From DASRFA01 sp035651755 (GTDB lineage Bacteria > Desulfobacterota > Binatia > UBA12015): a stretch of 64,000 nt of DNA. Of the stretch, positions 1-8,774 are shown piece after piece. Under the pieces are notes generated by a model. That model saw nothing but the letters and a program-made list of their open reading frames with translations, was not told where the DNA came from and made no database searches. The position numbers were made by a program, and so were the translations under genes. How positions within the stretch are numbered: position 1 is the stretch's first letter; every line of letters starts with the position of its first letter. Location of the stretch: the NCBI GenBank assembly GCA_035651755.1, contig DASRFA010000056.1:434001-498000 (forward strand), given 5' to 3'.

Positions 1-519
1 CGCTCGTTCTCGCGCCTCGGCGAAGCCCAGCACAAGGAGGCCGACCTGAAGGAGGCGCTCGACGTCACCGTGCGCCTCCTCGAGCCGCGGTGGCGCGATC
101 GCATCCAGATCCACCGCGACTACGCCGGCCTGCCCCGGATCACCTGCGACGTCGGCCAGGTGAACCAGGCGCTGATGAACATCCTCGCGAACGCCTGCGA
201 CGCGATTCGAGGCCGCGGAAACATCTGGATCACGGGCCGGGAAGTCGGCAACGACGTCGAGATCGAGATCCGGGACGACGGCTGCGGCATCCCGCCCGAC
301 GTGCTGCAGCGCGTTTTCGATCCGTTCTTCACGACGAAGGACGTCGGGCACGGGACCGGCCTCGGCCTCTCGATCGTGCACGGGATCGCGCGCGCGCACG
401 GCGGCCGCGTCACGGTCACGAGCGAGCCCGGCCGCGGAACGTCGTTCGTCCTCGTGCTCCCGGCGCGCCCGAGCACGGAGGCGGGAGCGCCGGCCGCCGC
501 GTCGGCGCGTGCGGGCTGA
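1..519 (+). CDS. Sensor histidine kinase, C-terminal part (5' truncated by window edge)
   Basis: Only the C-terminal 172 residues are visible; the frame is open from base 1. They hold a complete HATPase_c domain: N-box (NQALMNILANACDAI), G1 box (DDGCGIP), F-box (FDPFFTTK) and G2 box (GTGLGLSI). This is the ATP-binding and autophosphorylating half of a histidine kinase; the His-bearing dimerisation domain and sensor lie outside the window. A response regulator gene starts 94 bp downstream on the same strand, so the two probably form a pair. The tail after the G2 box is short and Ala-rich, with no receiver domain fused. The signal sensed cannot be inferred. Confidence 0.93.
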   Translation, partial: RSFSRLGEAQHKEADLKEALDVTVRLLEPRWRDRIQIHRDYAGLPRITCDVGQVNQALMNILANACDAIRGRGNIWITGREVGNDVEIEIRDDGCGIPPDVLQRVFDPFFTTKDVGHGTGLGLSIVHGIARAHGGRVTVTSEPGRGTSFVLVLPARPSTEAGAPAAASARAG

Positions 520-613
520 GCCGGCCGGCCGACCGCGCCTCTCTTGCGAGCGCGGTCCGGGCATCTCATCGTTGCGCTGGAACTCGGCCGGCCCGAAGGG
601 CAATCTCCCGGAA

Positions 614-2113
614 ATGCCCGAGATCGACTACCGCGCCTACCCGGTCCTCGTCGTGGACGACGAGCCGGACATCCTGGCGTCGTTCCGCCTGGCCTACAAG
701 CGCGACTTCACGCTCCTCTGCGCGGAGAGCGGCGCGGAAGGGCTCGAGCTGCTGCGGAAGACGGAGGTCGCGGTCGCGGTCGCCGACCAGCGGATGCCCG
801 AGATGCCGGGCGTCGAGTTCCTGCGACAGAGCCAGGAGATCCGTCCGCAGGCGGTCCGGATCATCTTGACGGGCTACGCCGACATCGAGGTCCTGATCGA
901 CGCCGTCAACTCCAGCCGGATCTACCGCTACGTGACCAAGCCCTGGGACCACCAGGAGATGCGCATCACGCTCCGGCGCGCGATCGAGACCTACCACCTC
1001 GAGTGCGAGAACGCGCGCCTCCTGAAGGAGCTCCAGGCGGCGAACGAGCGCCTCGGCGCGGAGAACGTCTACCTCCGCAAGCGCGAGGAGGAGGACGCCG
1101 GCATCGACGGGATCGTCGGCACGAGCGCGGCGATGCGCGAGGTGCAGCGGCTCATGGAGCGCGTCGGCCCGTCGCCCTCGACCGTGCTGCTGCTGGGCGA
1201 GACCGGCACCGGGAAGGAGCTCCTCGCGCGCGCGATCCATCGCCTGAGCCCGCGCCGCGATCGCATGTTCGTCGCGGTCAACTGCGCGGCGCTCTCGGAG
1301 AACCTTCTCGAGAGCGAGCTCTTCGGCCACCGCCGCGGCTCGTTCACGGGCGCGCTCGCGGACAAGAAAGGCCTCTTCGAGGTCGCGCACGAGGGAACGA
1401 TCTTCCTCGACGAGGTCGGCGAGACGACGCCGGCGCTCCAGGCGAAGCTGCTGCGCGTCCTGCAGGAGGGCGAGATCCTGCCGGTCGGCGAGACCAAGCC
1501 GAAATCGATCGACGTGCGCGTCGTCGCCGCCACGAACCGGAAGCTCGACGAGGAGGTCGAAGCGGGCCGCTTCCGGCGCGACCTCTACTACCGGCTCCGC
1601 GTCTTTCCGATCCGCGTCCCGCCGCTCCGCGAGCGGCGCGACGACGTGCCGTCGCTCGCGCAGCACTTCCTCGCGAAGTACGCGGGCCGGATCGGGAAGC
1701 GCGTCGGCGGCTTCACGGACGAGGCGGTCGCGCTGCTGCGGGCCTACTCGTACCCGGGGAACGTCCGCGAGCTCGAGAACGAGATCGAGCGCGCGGTCCT
1801 GCTCGCCGACGCGGGCGCGCCGATCACGGCCGCGGAGCTCTCGGAGGAGATCGCGCTCGAGGCGGAGGGCGCCGCGAGCGACGAGCTGCGTGCGGGCGGC
1901 GGCGTCGCGGGCGATGCGGGCAGCGTCGCCGGCGCCGCCGCCGGCTCGGCGGCGGCGCCGGTCGACCTCCGCGACCGGAAGGATGCCTTCGAGCGCGAGC
2001 AGATCACCGCCGCGCTCGGGCGGAACGCCGGAAGCAAGACGCGCGCGGCGCGGGAGCTCGGGATCACCTATCGCGGGCTGCTCAAGAAGATGCAGCGGCT
2101 CGGAATGACCTGA
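614..2113 (+). CDS. Sigma-54-dependent response regulator (NtrC family)
   Basis: 499 residues with the classical three-part layout. The receiver domain is at about 8-125 (VLVVDDEPD acidic pair, phospho-acceptor Asp in VAVADQRMP, conserved Lys in YVTKPWD). The AAA+ domain is at about 165-400, with Walker A GETGTGKE and a sigma-54 contact loop reading GSFTGA instead of the usual GAFTGA. A Fis-type helix-turn-helix closes the protein (NAGSKTRAARELGI). It should activate sigma-54 promoters when phosphorylated by the upstream kinase. An Ala/Gly-rich linker of about 40 residues separates AAA+ and HTH. The ATG at 614 was chosen because the receiver begins directly after it; upstream in-frame codons encode no domain. 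Targets are unknown. Confidence 0.93.
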   Translation: MPEIDYRAYPVLVVDDEPDILASFRLAYKRDFTLLCAESGAEGLELLRKTEVAVAVADQRMPEMPGVEFLRQSQEIRPQAVRIILTGYADIEVLIDAVNSSRIYRYVTKPWDHQEMRITLRRAIETYHLECENARLLKELQAANERLGAENVYLRKREEEDAGIDGIVGTSAAMREVQRLMERVGPSPSTVLLLGETGTGKELLARAIHRLSPRRDRMFVAVNCAALSENLLESELFGHRRGSFTGALADKKGLFEVAHEGTIFLDEVGETTPALQAKLLRVLQEGEILPVGETKPKSIDVRVVAATNRKLDEEVEAGRFRRDLYYRLRVFPIRVPPLRERRDDVPSLAQHFLAKYAGRIGKRVGGFTDEAVALLRAYSYPGNVRELENEIERAVLLADAGAPITAAELSEEIALEAEGAASDELRAGGGVAGDAGSVAGAAAGSAAAPVDLRDRKDAFEREQITAALGRNAGSKTRAARELGITYRGLLKKMQRLGMT

Positions 2114-2222
2114 TCGTCGGGCGCGGGATGAAGAGCTCGTTCGGCGGCCACGCGGGCGCGGTCACCGGCGCCGCCTGAAAGGGCGACGCCGGCCGTGCCG
2201 CCTGCGGCAGCGGCGACAGAAC

Positions 2223-3110
2223 ATGCGGCGGGCGGTACTGGTTCTGGTCGCGGCGATCGTCGGATGGTCGCTCGTCGACCTCGTGGTGACGCTGATCGCG
2301 ACGCCGCCCGTCATCGTCGTGGGCGCCGGCGCTCCCGCCCTCGTCTTCGCACTCGCGATCGCGCGCGTCGACCCCGACCGCGCGCCGGCGGCACTGCTCG
2401 CGGCGGCGTTCGTGTGGGGCGCGTCGGTCGCGCCCCTGGTCTCGCTCGCGCTGAACGATTCCGTGCGCGCCTGGCTCGGGGCGACGATCGGCGCCCCGCG
2501 GACCGCCGTGCTCGCGCCGGCCGTCGTCGGCCCGCTGATCGAGGAGTCGGCGAAGGGCGCCGCGCTCGCGATGCTGGTGCTCGCGCGGCCGCGCGCGATC
2601 GCGGGGCCGATCGACGGCCTGGTCTACGGAGCGATGGTCGGCATCGGGTTCACGATGGCCGAGAACCTGTCCTACCTGGCGATCGCCGCGGTTCAGGGTG
2701 GGCAAGGCGGCCTCGAGCGCGCCGTCTACACGCGCGCCGTGCTCGGCGGCTTCAACCATGCAGCGTTCACGGCGACCACCGGCGCGGCGGTCGGAGCCGC
2801 CCTCCGGGGACGCGCGGGCGTGGCGCGCGCCGGCGCGATCGTCGCCGGCTTCACGGCCGCGGTCGTGCAGCACGCAATCTGGAACGTGGTGGGGTCGCGC
2901 GCGATCACGGCGCTGCTCTGCGACCCCGAGATCCCCGGTGGGCCCTGCCGCGCTTCGCCCGCAGCGCGCCGCCTTTACGTCGACATTCCGCTCGTCCTGG
3001 TGGCCTGTGTGGGGCCCGGCATCGCGGTCCTCGCGGTCGTCGCAGGGGCGGCGCGACACCGGGCGAGACGGCGTACGATCGCCGCGGGCGCGGGCGCGCG
3101 CGACGGCTGA
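2223..3110 (+). CDS. PrsW-type glutamic intramembrane protease
   Basis: 295 residues, mostly hydrophobic, with about eight predicted membrane segments. Family motifs are present: EESAK at 107-111, a following helix with GLVYGAMVGIGFTMAEN, a histidine in GGFNHAAFTATTG, and a late QHAIWN. The PrsW/CPBP superfamily uses such Glu and His residues inside the membrane; PrsW of Bacillus cleaves an anti-sigma factor, while other members process different membrane proteins. No anti-sigma factor is adjacent; the nearest one in this window is 24 kb away. The gene follows the sigma-54 regulator by 109 bp on the same strand. Family assignment is firm; the substrate is unknown. Confidence 0.85.
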   Translation: MRRAVLVLVAAIVGWSLVDLVVTLIATPPVIVVGAGAPALVFALAIARVDPDRAPAALLAAAFVWGASVAPLVSLALNDSVRAWLGATIGAPRTAVLAPAVVGPLIEESAKGAALAMLVLARPRAIAGPIDGLVYGAMVGIGFTMAENLSYLAIAAVQGGQGGLERAVYTRAVLGGFNHAAFTATTGAAVGAALRGRAGVARAGAIVAGFTAAVVQHAIWNVVGSRAITALLCDPEIPGGPCRASPAARRLYVDIPLVLVACVGPGIAVLAVVAGAARHRARRRTIAAGAGARDG

Positions 3111-3167
3111 CGAGGAACGAACGGTGGCGGCGCGCCGCGCTCCTGGCCCGGAACCCTGGAGGGACGA

Positions 3168-3809
3168 ATGCGTGCGATTCTCCTCGCGGTCCTCGCGGCG
3201 ACGGCGTGCGGCGCGCCGCGGCCCCGCCCACCGCTCCCCTTGCCGGTCGCAGCGCCGGGAGAGGTCCAGATCGCAGCGCGCGGCTTCGAGCCCGCGGGTG
3301 ACGTCCGGATCGTCGAGGTCGCGGTCACGAGCGAGCACCCGGAGGCCCTGACGCTCGATCGCCGGCAGGTGTTCGCGCGCGTCGGCGATCCGACGAGCGG
3401 CGTGCCGGGACGCGTTGCCCCGCTCACGCCGCCCGAGGCCGCGCGGCTCGCCGGAAGCGAGGGCCTCCCCGGGGCGGCACGAGCGTCGGCGGCGGGCGCA
3501 GCGGAGGGCGGTCTGCGGGGCGCGGCGACCGGTGCCGTGACGGGCGGCGGAACGGGCGGTGCGATCGGCGCGGCGGTGGGTGCGATCGGCGGGATCTTCC
3601 GCGGCGCACAGCCGACGCCGCCCGACGTCGCGGGCTTCGAGGACCGCGCGCTGCCGGCGACGACCACCCTGCGGCCCGGCCTCTCCGCGACCGGTCTCGT
3701 CTACTTCCCGGCCGGCGACTACGGCTCGCTCGAGGTGCTCCTCGTCGGCGAGCACGAGATCGTTCGACTGGCGGTCCCGATCGCGCCCCCGGCGCCCGAG
3801 GAGCGCTGA
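3168..3809 (+). CDS. Putative lipoprotein with glycine-zipper segment
   Basis: 213 residues. The N-terminus is a short signal peptide ending in ATAC-G, a poor lipobox (no Leu at -3) but followed by a Pro-rich linker typical of lipoproteins. Residues about 100-145 form an Ala/Gly zipper (GAATGAVTGGGTGGAIGAAVG), the type of helix that inserts in or lies on membranes. The flanking parts look like a beta-sandwich. It starts 57 bp after the PrsW-like gene on the same strand, so co-transcription is possible. I do not recognise a specific family; an envelope-associated role is inferred only from the signal and the zipper. Confidence 0.7.
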   Translation: MRAILLAVLAATACGAPRPRPPLPLPVAAPGEVQIAARGFEPAGDVRIVEVAVTSEHPEALTLDRRQVFARVGDPTSGVPGRVAPLTPPEAARLAGSEGLPGAARASAAGAAEGGLRGAATGAVTGGGTGGAIGAAVGAIGGIFRGAQPTPPDVAGFEDRALPATTTLRPGLSATGLVYFPAGDYGSLEVLLVGEHEIVRLAVPIAPPAPEER

Positions 3810-3867
3810 CCGAGCTCTCGTCGCTCTCGAGAATCGGGCTCTCCAGAAGGCGCCGGGGGGCTGAGGG

Positions 3868-4629
3868 CTACGGCAGCGGCGGCAGGAACGCGCGATCGCT
3901 CGCGATCTCGTCGAGGAGCCACGGCCCGAGGCCGATCCGGACGAGGTGCTCGAGGCGATCGCTCCGCCAGTGCAGGCGGCTCGTGTCGAAGAACGGATCG
4001 TCGACCTTCACCTCGAGGCTCGCGATCGCCTCCTGGGTCGTCCGCTGCACGCTCTCGCGCGCGTTCATGCGCGCGAGCCACGCCGAGAGATCGGGCGTGT
4101 CCTCGCCGGGCGCGAGGCCGACGAACGCGCACGCGCCGAGGTGCGGCGAGAACGCGATGTCGGCGCGGGTGAACTTGCCGAGCAGGTACTCGCGGCCGGC
4201 GAGCCGGCGGTCGAGATCGGCGTACACGCGCCGCATCGCGGCCTCCGCGTTCGCCATCGCCTGCGGAAACTCCGCCGCGAGCGTCGGGCGGAAGAACTTG
4301 AACAGCAGGTAGCCGATCGCGGCCGCGTCGACCTGCGTGTCCGCGACCAGCTCGAGCGCCCGGCAGCGCGCGCGCCCGGCCGCGTCGGCCGGGACGAGCG
4401 GCGGCGTCGGGTGCGTCTCCTCCAGGTACTCGGCGATGACCTTCGAGTCGAAGAGGACCGTGTCGCCGTCGACCAGCGCGGGCACCTCGGCGCGCGGGTT
4501 CAGGCGCTCGAGCGTCGCGCGCTGGCTCTCGCGGTGGATCTCCTCCTTCTCGAACGGGATCGCCTTCTCGTAGAGGATCGTCCGGATCTTCATCGCGTAC
4601 GGGCTCAGCGGGTGATCGTAGAGCTTCAT
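3868..4629 (-). CDS. Glutathione S-transferase family protein
   Basis: 253 residues, cytosolic. The N-terminal thioredoxin-fold domain starts MKLYDHPLSPYAMKIR and carries the cis-Pro motif (AEVPALVDGD) and the glutathione-binding pair in LFDSKVIAEYLEE. The remainder is the all-helical GST C-terminal domain, somewhat longer than usual (typical total 200-230). A strong Shine-Dalgarno (AAGGAGG) lies 6-7 bp before the ATG, which settles the start. Likely roles are glutathione conjugation or reductive detoxification; the substrate is not inferable. The gene is convergent with the preceding lipoprotein gene and about 180 bp from the downstream end of the phospholipase-type gene, so it is probably monocistronic. 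Confidence 0.9.
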   Translation of the reverse strand: MKLYDHPLSPYAMKIRTILYEKAIPFEKEEIHRESQRATLERLNPRAEVPALVDGDTVLFDSKVIAEYLEETHPTPPLVPADAAGRARCRALELVADTQVDAAAIGYLLFKFFRPTLAAEFPQAMANAEAAMRRVYADLDRRLAGREYLLGKFTRADIAFSPHLGACAFVGLAPGEDTPDLSAWLARMNARESVQRTTQEAIASLEVKVDDPFFDTSRLHWRSDRLEHLVRIGLGPWLLDEIASDRAFLPPLP

Positions 4630-4813
4630 CGAAGCCTCCTTGTGCGACCGGGGCTCTGCGAGATCGATGCCGTCACCGGCGAGCCGGATTCCCGCGCTCG
4701 CGCCGGCGCCGCGGTTGCAAGCGTGCCACGCGCGTTGCGCCGACGCACGACGTACCCGGCCGACAGCGCGGCGACTGCACCACGACGATCGACTACACGT
4801 GGTTCTTCCGTCG

Positions 4814-6094
4814 CTACAGCTGGCTCTTCGCGGGAATGGCGAACAGCTCGAAGAAGCGCTGCTTCAAGCCGCGCGACTGCCAATCCTCGTAGGTCACCTC
4901 CGGCGAGATGGCGACGTCGCGCCAGAAGGCGTCCTCGAGCTGCTTCGTCACGCCTTCATCGAGGATGGTCAGATTGATCTCGTCGTTCAGGTTGAACGAC
5001 CGCGGGTCGAGGTTCGTGCTGCCGACGGTCGACCAGATGCCGTCGACGGTCATCGTCTTCGCGTGCAGCAGCGCCGCCTTGTACTCGAAGACCCGCACTC
5101 CTCCCGCGAGCAGATCTCCGAGCTCGCCGCGCCCGGCATAGTGGACGAGGTTCTGGTCGACTCGGGTGAGCTCGTGCTCGAGGCGCCCGGGCACCAGCAC
5201 GACGACCTGGACGCCGCGGTGCGCCGCCGCGATGAACGCGTCCTTCATCGCGTCGTCGATCACGAAGTACGGGTTCGTCACGTAGATCGAGCGCCGCGCC
5301 GCGGTGATCGCGAGGAAGAACATCATGTACGAAGGCGACGTGCCGGCGCCCGGGGAGCTCTCGACGACCTCGGCCGTCACGCCGCCCGCCGGCTCGAGCG
5401 CCGGGAAGTAGTCGTCTCCCACGAGCGCGGTGTCCGTCGTCGCCCACCAGTCCTGGACGAACGCGCCCTGGAGCTGCCGGACGACCGGCCCGCGGACCTC
5501 GACGTTCGTGTCGCGCCACACGTCGGGGTGCGCGCCGTCGCCCATCCAGGCCTCGCTGATGCCGTAGCCGCCCGTGAAGCCGACCTCTCCGTCGACGACC
5601 AGGATCCGGCGGTGGGTGCGATTGTTGTACTCGAAGAGCTCCCACGGCGTGAGGAAGCGGGTGGGGTGCAGCGGCCGGAACCATTCCAGCTCACAGCCCG
5701 AGCTCTCCAGCAGAGCGGCAAGGGGGTCGGGAATTCCCTTGGCGCCGACGGAATCGAGCAGCAGGTGCACCTTGACGCCGTTCCGGCACCGCTCCGCGAG
5801 CGCATTCACGAAGTCGTCGGCGATCGGGCCGGGGCCGAAGAAGTATTGCTCCACGGTCACGCTGCGGCGGGCGCCGCGAATCGCCTCCAGCATGCGGGGG
5901 AAGGTGCCGTCGCCGTTCAGCAGGATCTCGACGCGATTGCCGGCGACGAACTCCGAGTCGGTGTGCGCGGACGTGCTCGCGGGGAACGAGCGCTGTTCCA
6001 CCTCGAGCGGCGCCGACACGCGCGGCGCGACGCGGGCGCACGAGATCGACGAGACGGCGGCGGCGACGGCGCAGAGCCGGAGCGCGACGCGCAT
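4814..6094 (-). CDS. Secreted phospholipase D / cardiolipin synthase-like protein
   Basis: 426 residues from the ATG at 6094, which places a hydrophobic signal peptide ending near SISC at the very N-terminus; a TTG start at 6160 would bury that signal. Two PLD half-sites are present. The second is canonical (HAKTMTVD followed by GSTNLDPRSF). The first reads HRRILVVD, with Arg in place of the Lys of HxKxxxxD. The layout matches cardiolipin synthase-type transphosphatidylases, but the presence of a cleavable or lipoprotein-like signal rather than two N-terminal membrane helices resembles ClsC-like or periplasmic PLD proteins. Activity is uncertain because of the changed first motif. No obvious operon partner. 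Confidence 0.85.
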   Translation of the reverse strand: MRVALRLCAVAAAVSSISCARVAPRVSAPLEVEQRSFPASTSAHTDSEFVAGNRVEILLNGDGTFPRMLEAIRGARRSVTVEQYFFGPGPIADDFVNALAERCRNGVKVHLLLDSVGAKGIPDPLAALLESSGCELEWFRPLHPTRFLTPWELFEYNNRTHRRILVVDGEVGFTGGYGISEAWMGDGAHPDVWRDTNVEVRGPVVRQLQGAFVQDWWATTDTALVGDDYFPALEPAGGVTAEVVESSPGAGTSPSYMMFFLAITAARRSIYVTNPYFVIDDAMKDAFIAAAHRGVQVVVLVPGRLEHELTRVDQNLVHYAGRGELGDLLAGGVRVFEYKAALLHAKTMTVDGIWSTVGSTNLDPRSFNLNDEINLTILDEGVTKQLEDAFWRDVAISPEVTYEDWQSRGLKQRFFELFAIPAKSQL

Positions 6095-6295
6095 CCGGGC
6101 CAGGCGCCGGTCGGGGCCGCGTACAAGCCCGGCGAGGGTCGTGCCGATCGGCGCGGACAAGCCCTGCCGAGATCATTCGAGTCGAAATCGGGAGTCAAGG
6201 CCGCCACGTCGGCGCCGCCATCCGGACCGTCGTCCGACCCCGGTACGTCGTCGATCCTGCCGGGGATCGGGACGGACGCTCGGCGATCCTCCGAG

Positions 6296-6369
6296 TGGTC
6301 GCACCGTGACTCGAACACGGGACCTCTTGCATGTGAGGCAAGCGCTCTAACCAGCTGAGCTATGCGACC
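6296..6369 (-). tRNA. tRNA-Val (anticodon CAC)
   Basis: A complete 74-nt cloverleaf reads on the minus strand: 7-bp acceptor (GGTCGCA/TGCGACC), D arm GCTC...GAGC with AGCTGGTTA loop, anticodon stem CTTGC/GCAAG with loop CTCACAT (anticodon CAC), 5-nt variable region AGGTC, and T arm CCGTG-TTCGAGT-CACGG. All stems pair perfectly. The discriminator base is A and the CCA end is not encoded. It decodes GUG codons. Confidence 0.97.
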
Positions 6370-6442
6370 GGGAAGACACCTCCGCTAGCAATCGCCCCCG
6401 GGTCGGTCAAAACCCGACGGGCGCTGGCGCGCCGACGACCCC

Positions 6443-6958
6443 TCAGCGCGTCTCCTGCCCGCGCAGGAACGCCGCGAGCTTCCGGACGTCCGGCAGCGCC
6501 TGCTCCATCCCCTCGCTGGCGCCGATCGTGCCCATGCACGTGTCGGTGTGGAGCCCGTGCGCCCCCTGCCGCGCGAAGACGAGGTACTTGGTACCCGGCT
6601 TGAACGCGACGCCGCACGCGCTGGCATCGGCGTGCGTCACGACCGTCACGTGGCCGGTCGCGCGCCCCTTCAGCGATTCCGTCACGTCGAAGCCGAAGGC
6701 GACGGCGTTCGGGTGGGCCGGGTCCTCGGCGTCGTGGCCGTGGACGCCGGCGTGCGGGATCACGTCCTCGTGCGCGGGCGTCGGGCCCTCGACCACCGTT
6801 CCGACGAACACGTCGCTCGCGCGGTCGAACTCGGAAGCGCGCGATCCGGACGTGCAGCTGCAGGCGACGGCGTCGGGCGCGAAGCTGCCCATCGCCCACG
6901 CGAACGAGGCGAGGAGGAAGAAGGGGCGGGAAGCGGTGACGACGGCTCGGAATTTCAT
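6443..6958 (-). CDS. Secreted TIMP/NTR-like domain protein, copy 2
   Basis: 171 residues. A signal peptide ends at DAVA and the mature protein starts Cys-Ser-Cys, as in tissue inhibitors of metalloproteinases and netrin-like (NTR) proteins, where the N-terminal Cys is functional. Downstream features fit an OB-fold NTR domain: DVFVGTVVEG, a beta strand VTESLKGR, ACGVAFKPGTKYLVFAR and a late Cys (DTCMG). Its start overlaps the stop of the next gene upstream by 4 bp (ATGA), and the two proteins are clearly paralogous, so they are co-translated duplicates. Function in bacteria is not established; protease inhibition is only a possibility. The NTR assignment is from motif layout, not a search. Confidence 0.75.
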   Translation of the reverse strand: MKFRAVVTASRPFFLLASFAWAMGSFAPDAVACSCTSGSRASEFDRASDVFVGTVVEGPTPAHEDVIPHAGVHGHDAEDPAHPNAVAFGFDVTESLKGRATGHVTVVTHADASACGVAFKPGTKYLVFARQGAHGLHTDTCMGTIGASEGMEQALPDVRKLAAFLRGQETR

Positions 6959-7461
6959 GGCGACTTGGATCCCTCCACCGGCTGCGCGGCCGCCGACGAC
7001 AGGCGCCGCACCTCGGCGACGGCCGCGTCGAGCTTCTCGCCCGATACGTTGCCCATGCAGAGGTCGGTTTGCAGCGCCGCCTTCGCGGTGTCGCGGCGCG
7101 CGAACACCAGGTAGGTCTGGCCCTTCTCGAACGTGACGCCGCAGGCCGCCGCGCCGCTCGGCGTCGCGACCTCGAGCTTCTTCGCGGCGCCGCCCTTGAA
7201 CGATTCGCCGACCTCGAGCACCCAGCGCACCTGGCGGGTGCTCACGGCGGTCGTGCCGCCGTCCGGCGGCGCCTGGTCGCCGGGCGGGGTCACCGGGCCC
7301 TCGGACGCGGTCGCGACGAAGACGTCGGTCGCGCGCTCGTACTGGGAAGCGAGCGACTCGGGCACGCAGCTGCAGGCGGCCGACTCCCGCGCGAGCAGGG
7401 CTGCGGAGGCGACGACGGCGCCGAGCGCGGCCGCGCGGACGGAGCGGAAGAGCGGGGTCAT
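6955..7461 (-). CDS. Secreted TIMP/NTR-like domain protein, copy 1
   Basis: 168 residues from the ATG at 7461, which is followed at once by a signal peptide ending ESAA and a mature N-terminus Cys-Ser-Cys. It shares the order of motifs of the downstream paralog: DVFVATASEG, LEVGESFKG, ACGVTFEKGQTYLVFAR and LCMGNVSG. A Pro/Gly-rich loop after the first strand is a difference. The stop codon overlaps the ATG of the second copy, so both are translated from one message. The pair is divergent from the acyl-CoA dehydrogenase gene. A role in the periplasm or outside the cell follows from the signal; a target is not visible. Confidence 0.75.
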   Translation of the reverse strand: MTPLFRSVRAAALGAVVASAALLARESAACSCVPESLASQYERATDVFVATASEGPVTPPGDQAPPDGGTTAVSTRQVRWVLEVGESFKGGAAKKLEVATPSGAAACGVTFEKGQTYLVFARRDTAKAALQTDLCMGNVSGEKLDAAVAEVRRLSSAAAQPVEGSKSP

Positions 7462-7575
7462 GCGCGAAATCCTATCACCGGCCGGCGGCGCCGTCGCGTG
7501 CCATGCCGGGCGCGATGCCGTACAACCGACGTCGGGCCGGCCCGTCGCCGATCGCGGTCGCAGCCCGCCGACGCC

Positions 7576-8751
7576 ATGGATTTCGCCTACACGGCCGAGC
7601 AGGAGCGCTTCCGCGCGGAGGTGCGGACCTTCCTCGAGCGCGCCCTGCCCGCCGGGTGGGGCACCGCGTCGTATCGCCCGCCGCGCGAGGCCGCGGAGAT
7701 CGTGGCATTCGATCGCGCCTTCCAGAAGAAGCTCTACGACGCCGGCTACAGCGGCCTCTCGTGGCCGAAGGAGTACGGCGGGCGGGGCGCGAGCCTCGTC
7801 GAGCAGATCATCTTCATGGAGGAGACCGCGCGCGCGAAGGCGCCGCTCCCGGTGAACCTCGCAGGTTTGACGATGGCCGGGCCCGTTCTCATCAAGCACG
7901 GGACCGAGAAGCAGAAGGCACGCTTCCTCCGGCCGATCCTCACCTCCGACGAGATCTGGTGCCAGGGCTTCTCGGAGCCCGGCGCCGGCTCCGACCTCGC
8001 GTCGCTCCGAACCAGCGCCGTCCTCGACGGCGACGACTTCCTCGTGAACGGCCAGAAGGTCTGGACGAGCTGGGCGCACCAGGCCGACTGGTGCATGCTC
8101 CTCGTCCGCACCGACCCGCAGGCGCCGAAGCACAAGGGCATCACCTTCCTCGTCGTCGACATGCGGTCGCCCGGGATCACCGTCCGGCCGCTCCGCCAGA
8201 TCAGCGGCGACGACGACTTCAACGAGCTGTTCTTCGACAATCTGAGAGTGCCGCGCGAAAACGTGATCGGCGAGGTGAACCGCGGCTGGGAGATCGCGAT
8301 CACCTGCCTCATGCACGAGCGCGCGACGCTCACGTTCCAGCGCCAGCTCCAGTCGCGCACGGCATTCGCCGACATGCTGCCACACCTGCGCGAGCGCGCG
8401 GTCGGCGACGCGGCGCTGCGCCAGAAGGTCGCACAGCTCCATCTCGAGGGCGAGATCATCCGCTTGACGGCATACCGCGGCTTGACGCAGCAGCTGCGCG
8501 GCCGGCCGCCCGGGCCCGAGGGATCGATCGAGAAGCTCTTCTGGAGCGAGATGTACCAGCGCCAGCTCGAGGCGATGCTGGAAACGCTCGGCCCGTACGC
8601 GCAGCTCATGCCCGACTCGCCGCGCGCCGTCGACGACGGGCGCTGGCCGCACCTCTTCCTCTACTCGCGCGGCCGGACGATCGCCGCGGGAACTTCCGAG
8701 GTGCAGCGGAACATCATCGCCGACCGCGTGCTCGGCCTGCCGCGGTCGTAG
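7576..8751 (+). CDS. Acyl-CoA dehydrogenase
   Basis: 391 residues, the usual size. FAD-dependent dehydrogenases of this family introduce an alpha-beta double bond in acyl-CoA thioesters. Signature segments are FSEPGAGSDL (flavin/substrate-binding region), the middle beta domain (VNGQKVWTSWAHQADW), and the C-terminal AAGTSEVQRNIIADRVLGLPR. The glutamate base of classical family members is not obvious, so the chain-length or branched substrate cannot be named. The ATG at 7576 directly precedes the N-terminal helix (DFAYTAEQERFRAEV). A gene for a thioredoxin-fold fusion follows after 23 bp, suggesting one transcript. Confidence 0.92.
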   Translation: MDFAYTAEQERFRAEVRTFLERALPAGWGTASYRPPREAAEIVAFDRAFQKKLYDAGYSGLSWPKEYGGRGASLVEQIIFMEETARAKAPLPVNLAGLTMAGPVLIKHGTEKQKARFLRPILTSDEIWCQGFSEPGAGSDLASLRTSAVLDGDDFLVNGQKVWTSWAHQADWCMLLVRTDPQAPKHKGITFLVVDMRSPGITVRPLRQISGDDDFNELFFDNLRVPRENVIGEVNRGWEIAITCLMHERATLTFQRQLQSRTAFADMLPHLRERAVGDAALRQKVAQLHLEGEIIRLTAYRGLTQQLRGRPPGPEGSIEKLFWSEMYQRQLEAMLETLGPYAQLMPDSPRAVDDGRWPHLFLYSRGRTIAAGTSEVQRNIIADRVLGLPRS

Positions 8752-8774
8752 ACGGGCACGCTCCCGAAGGCGAC

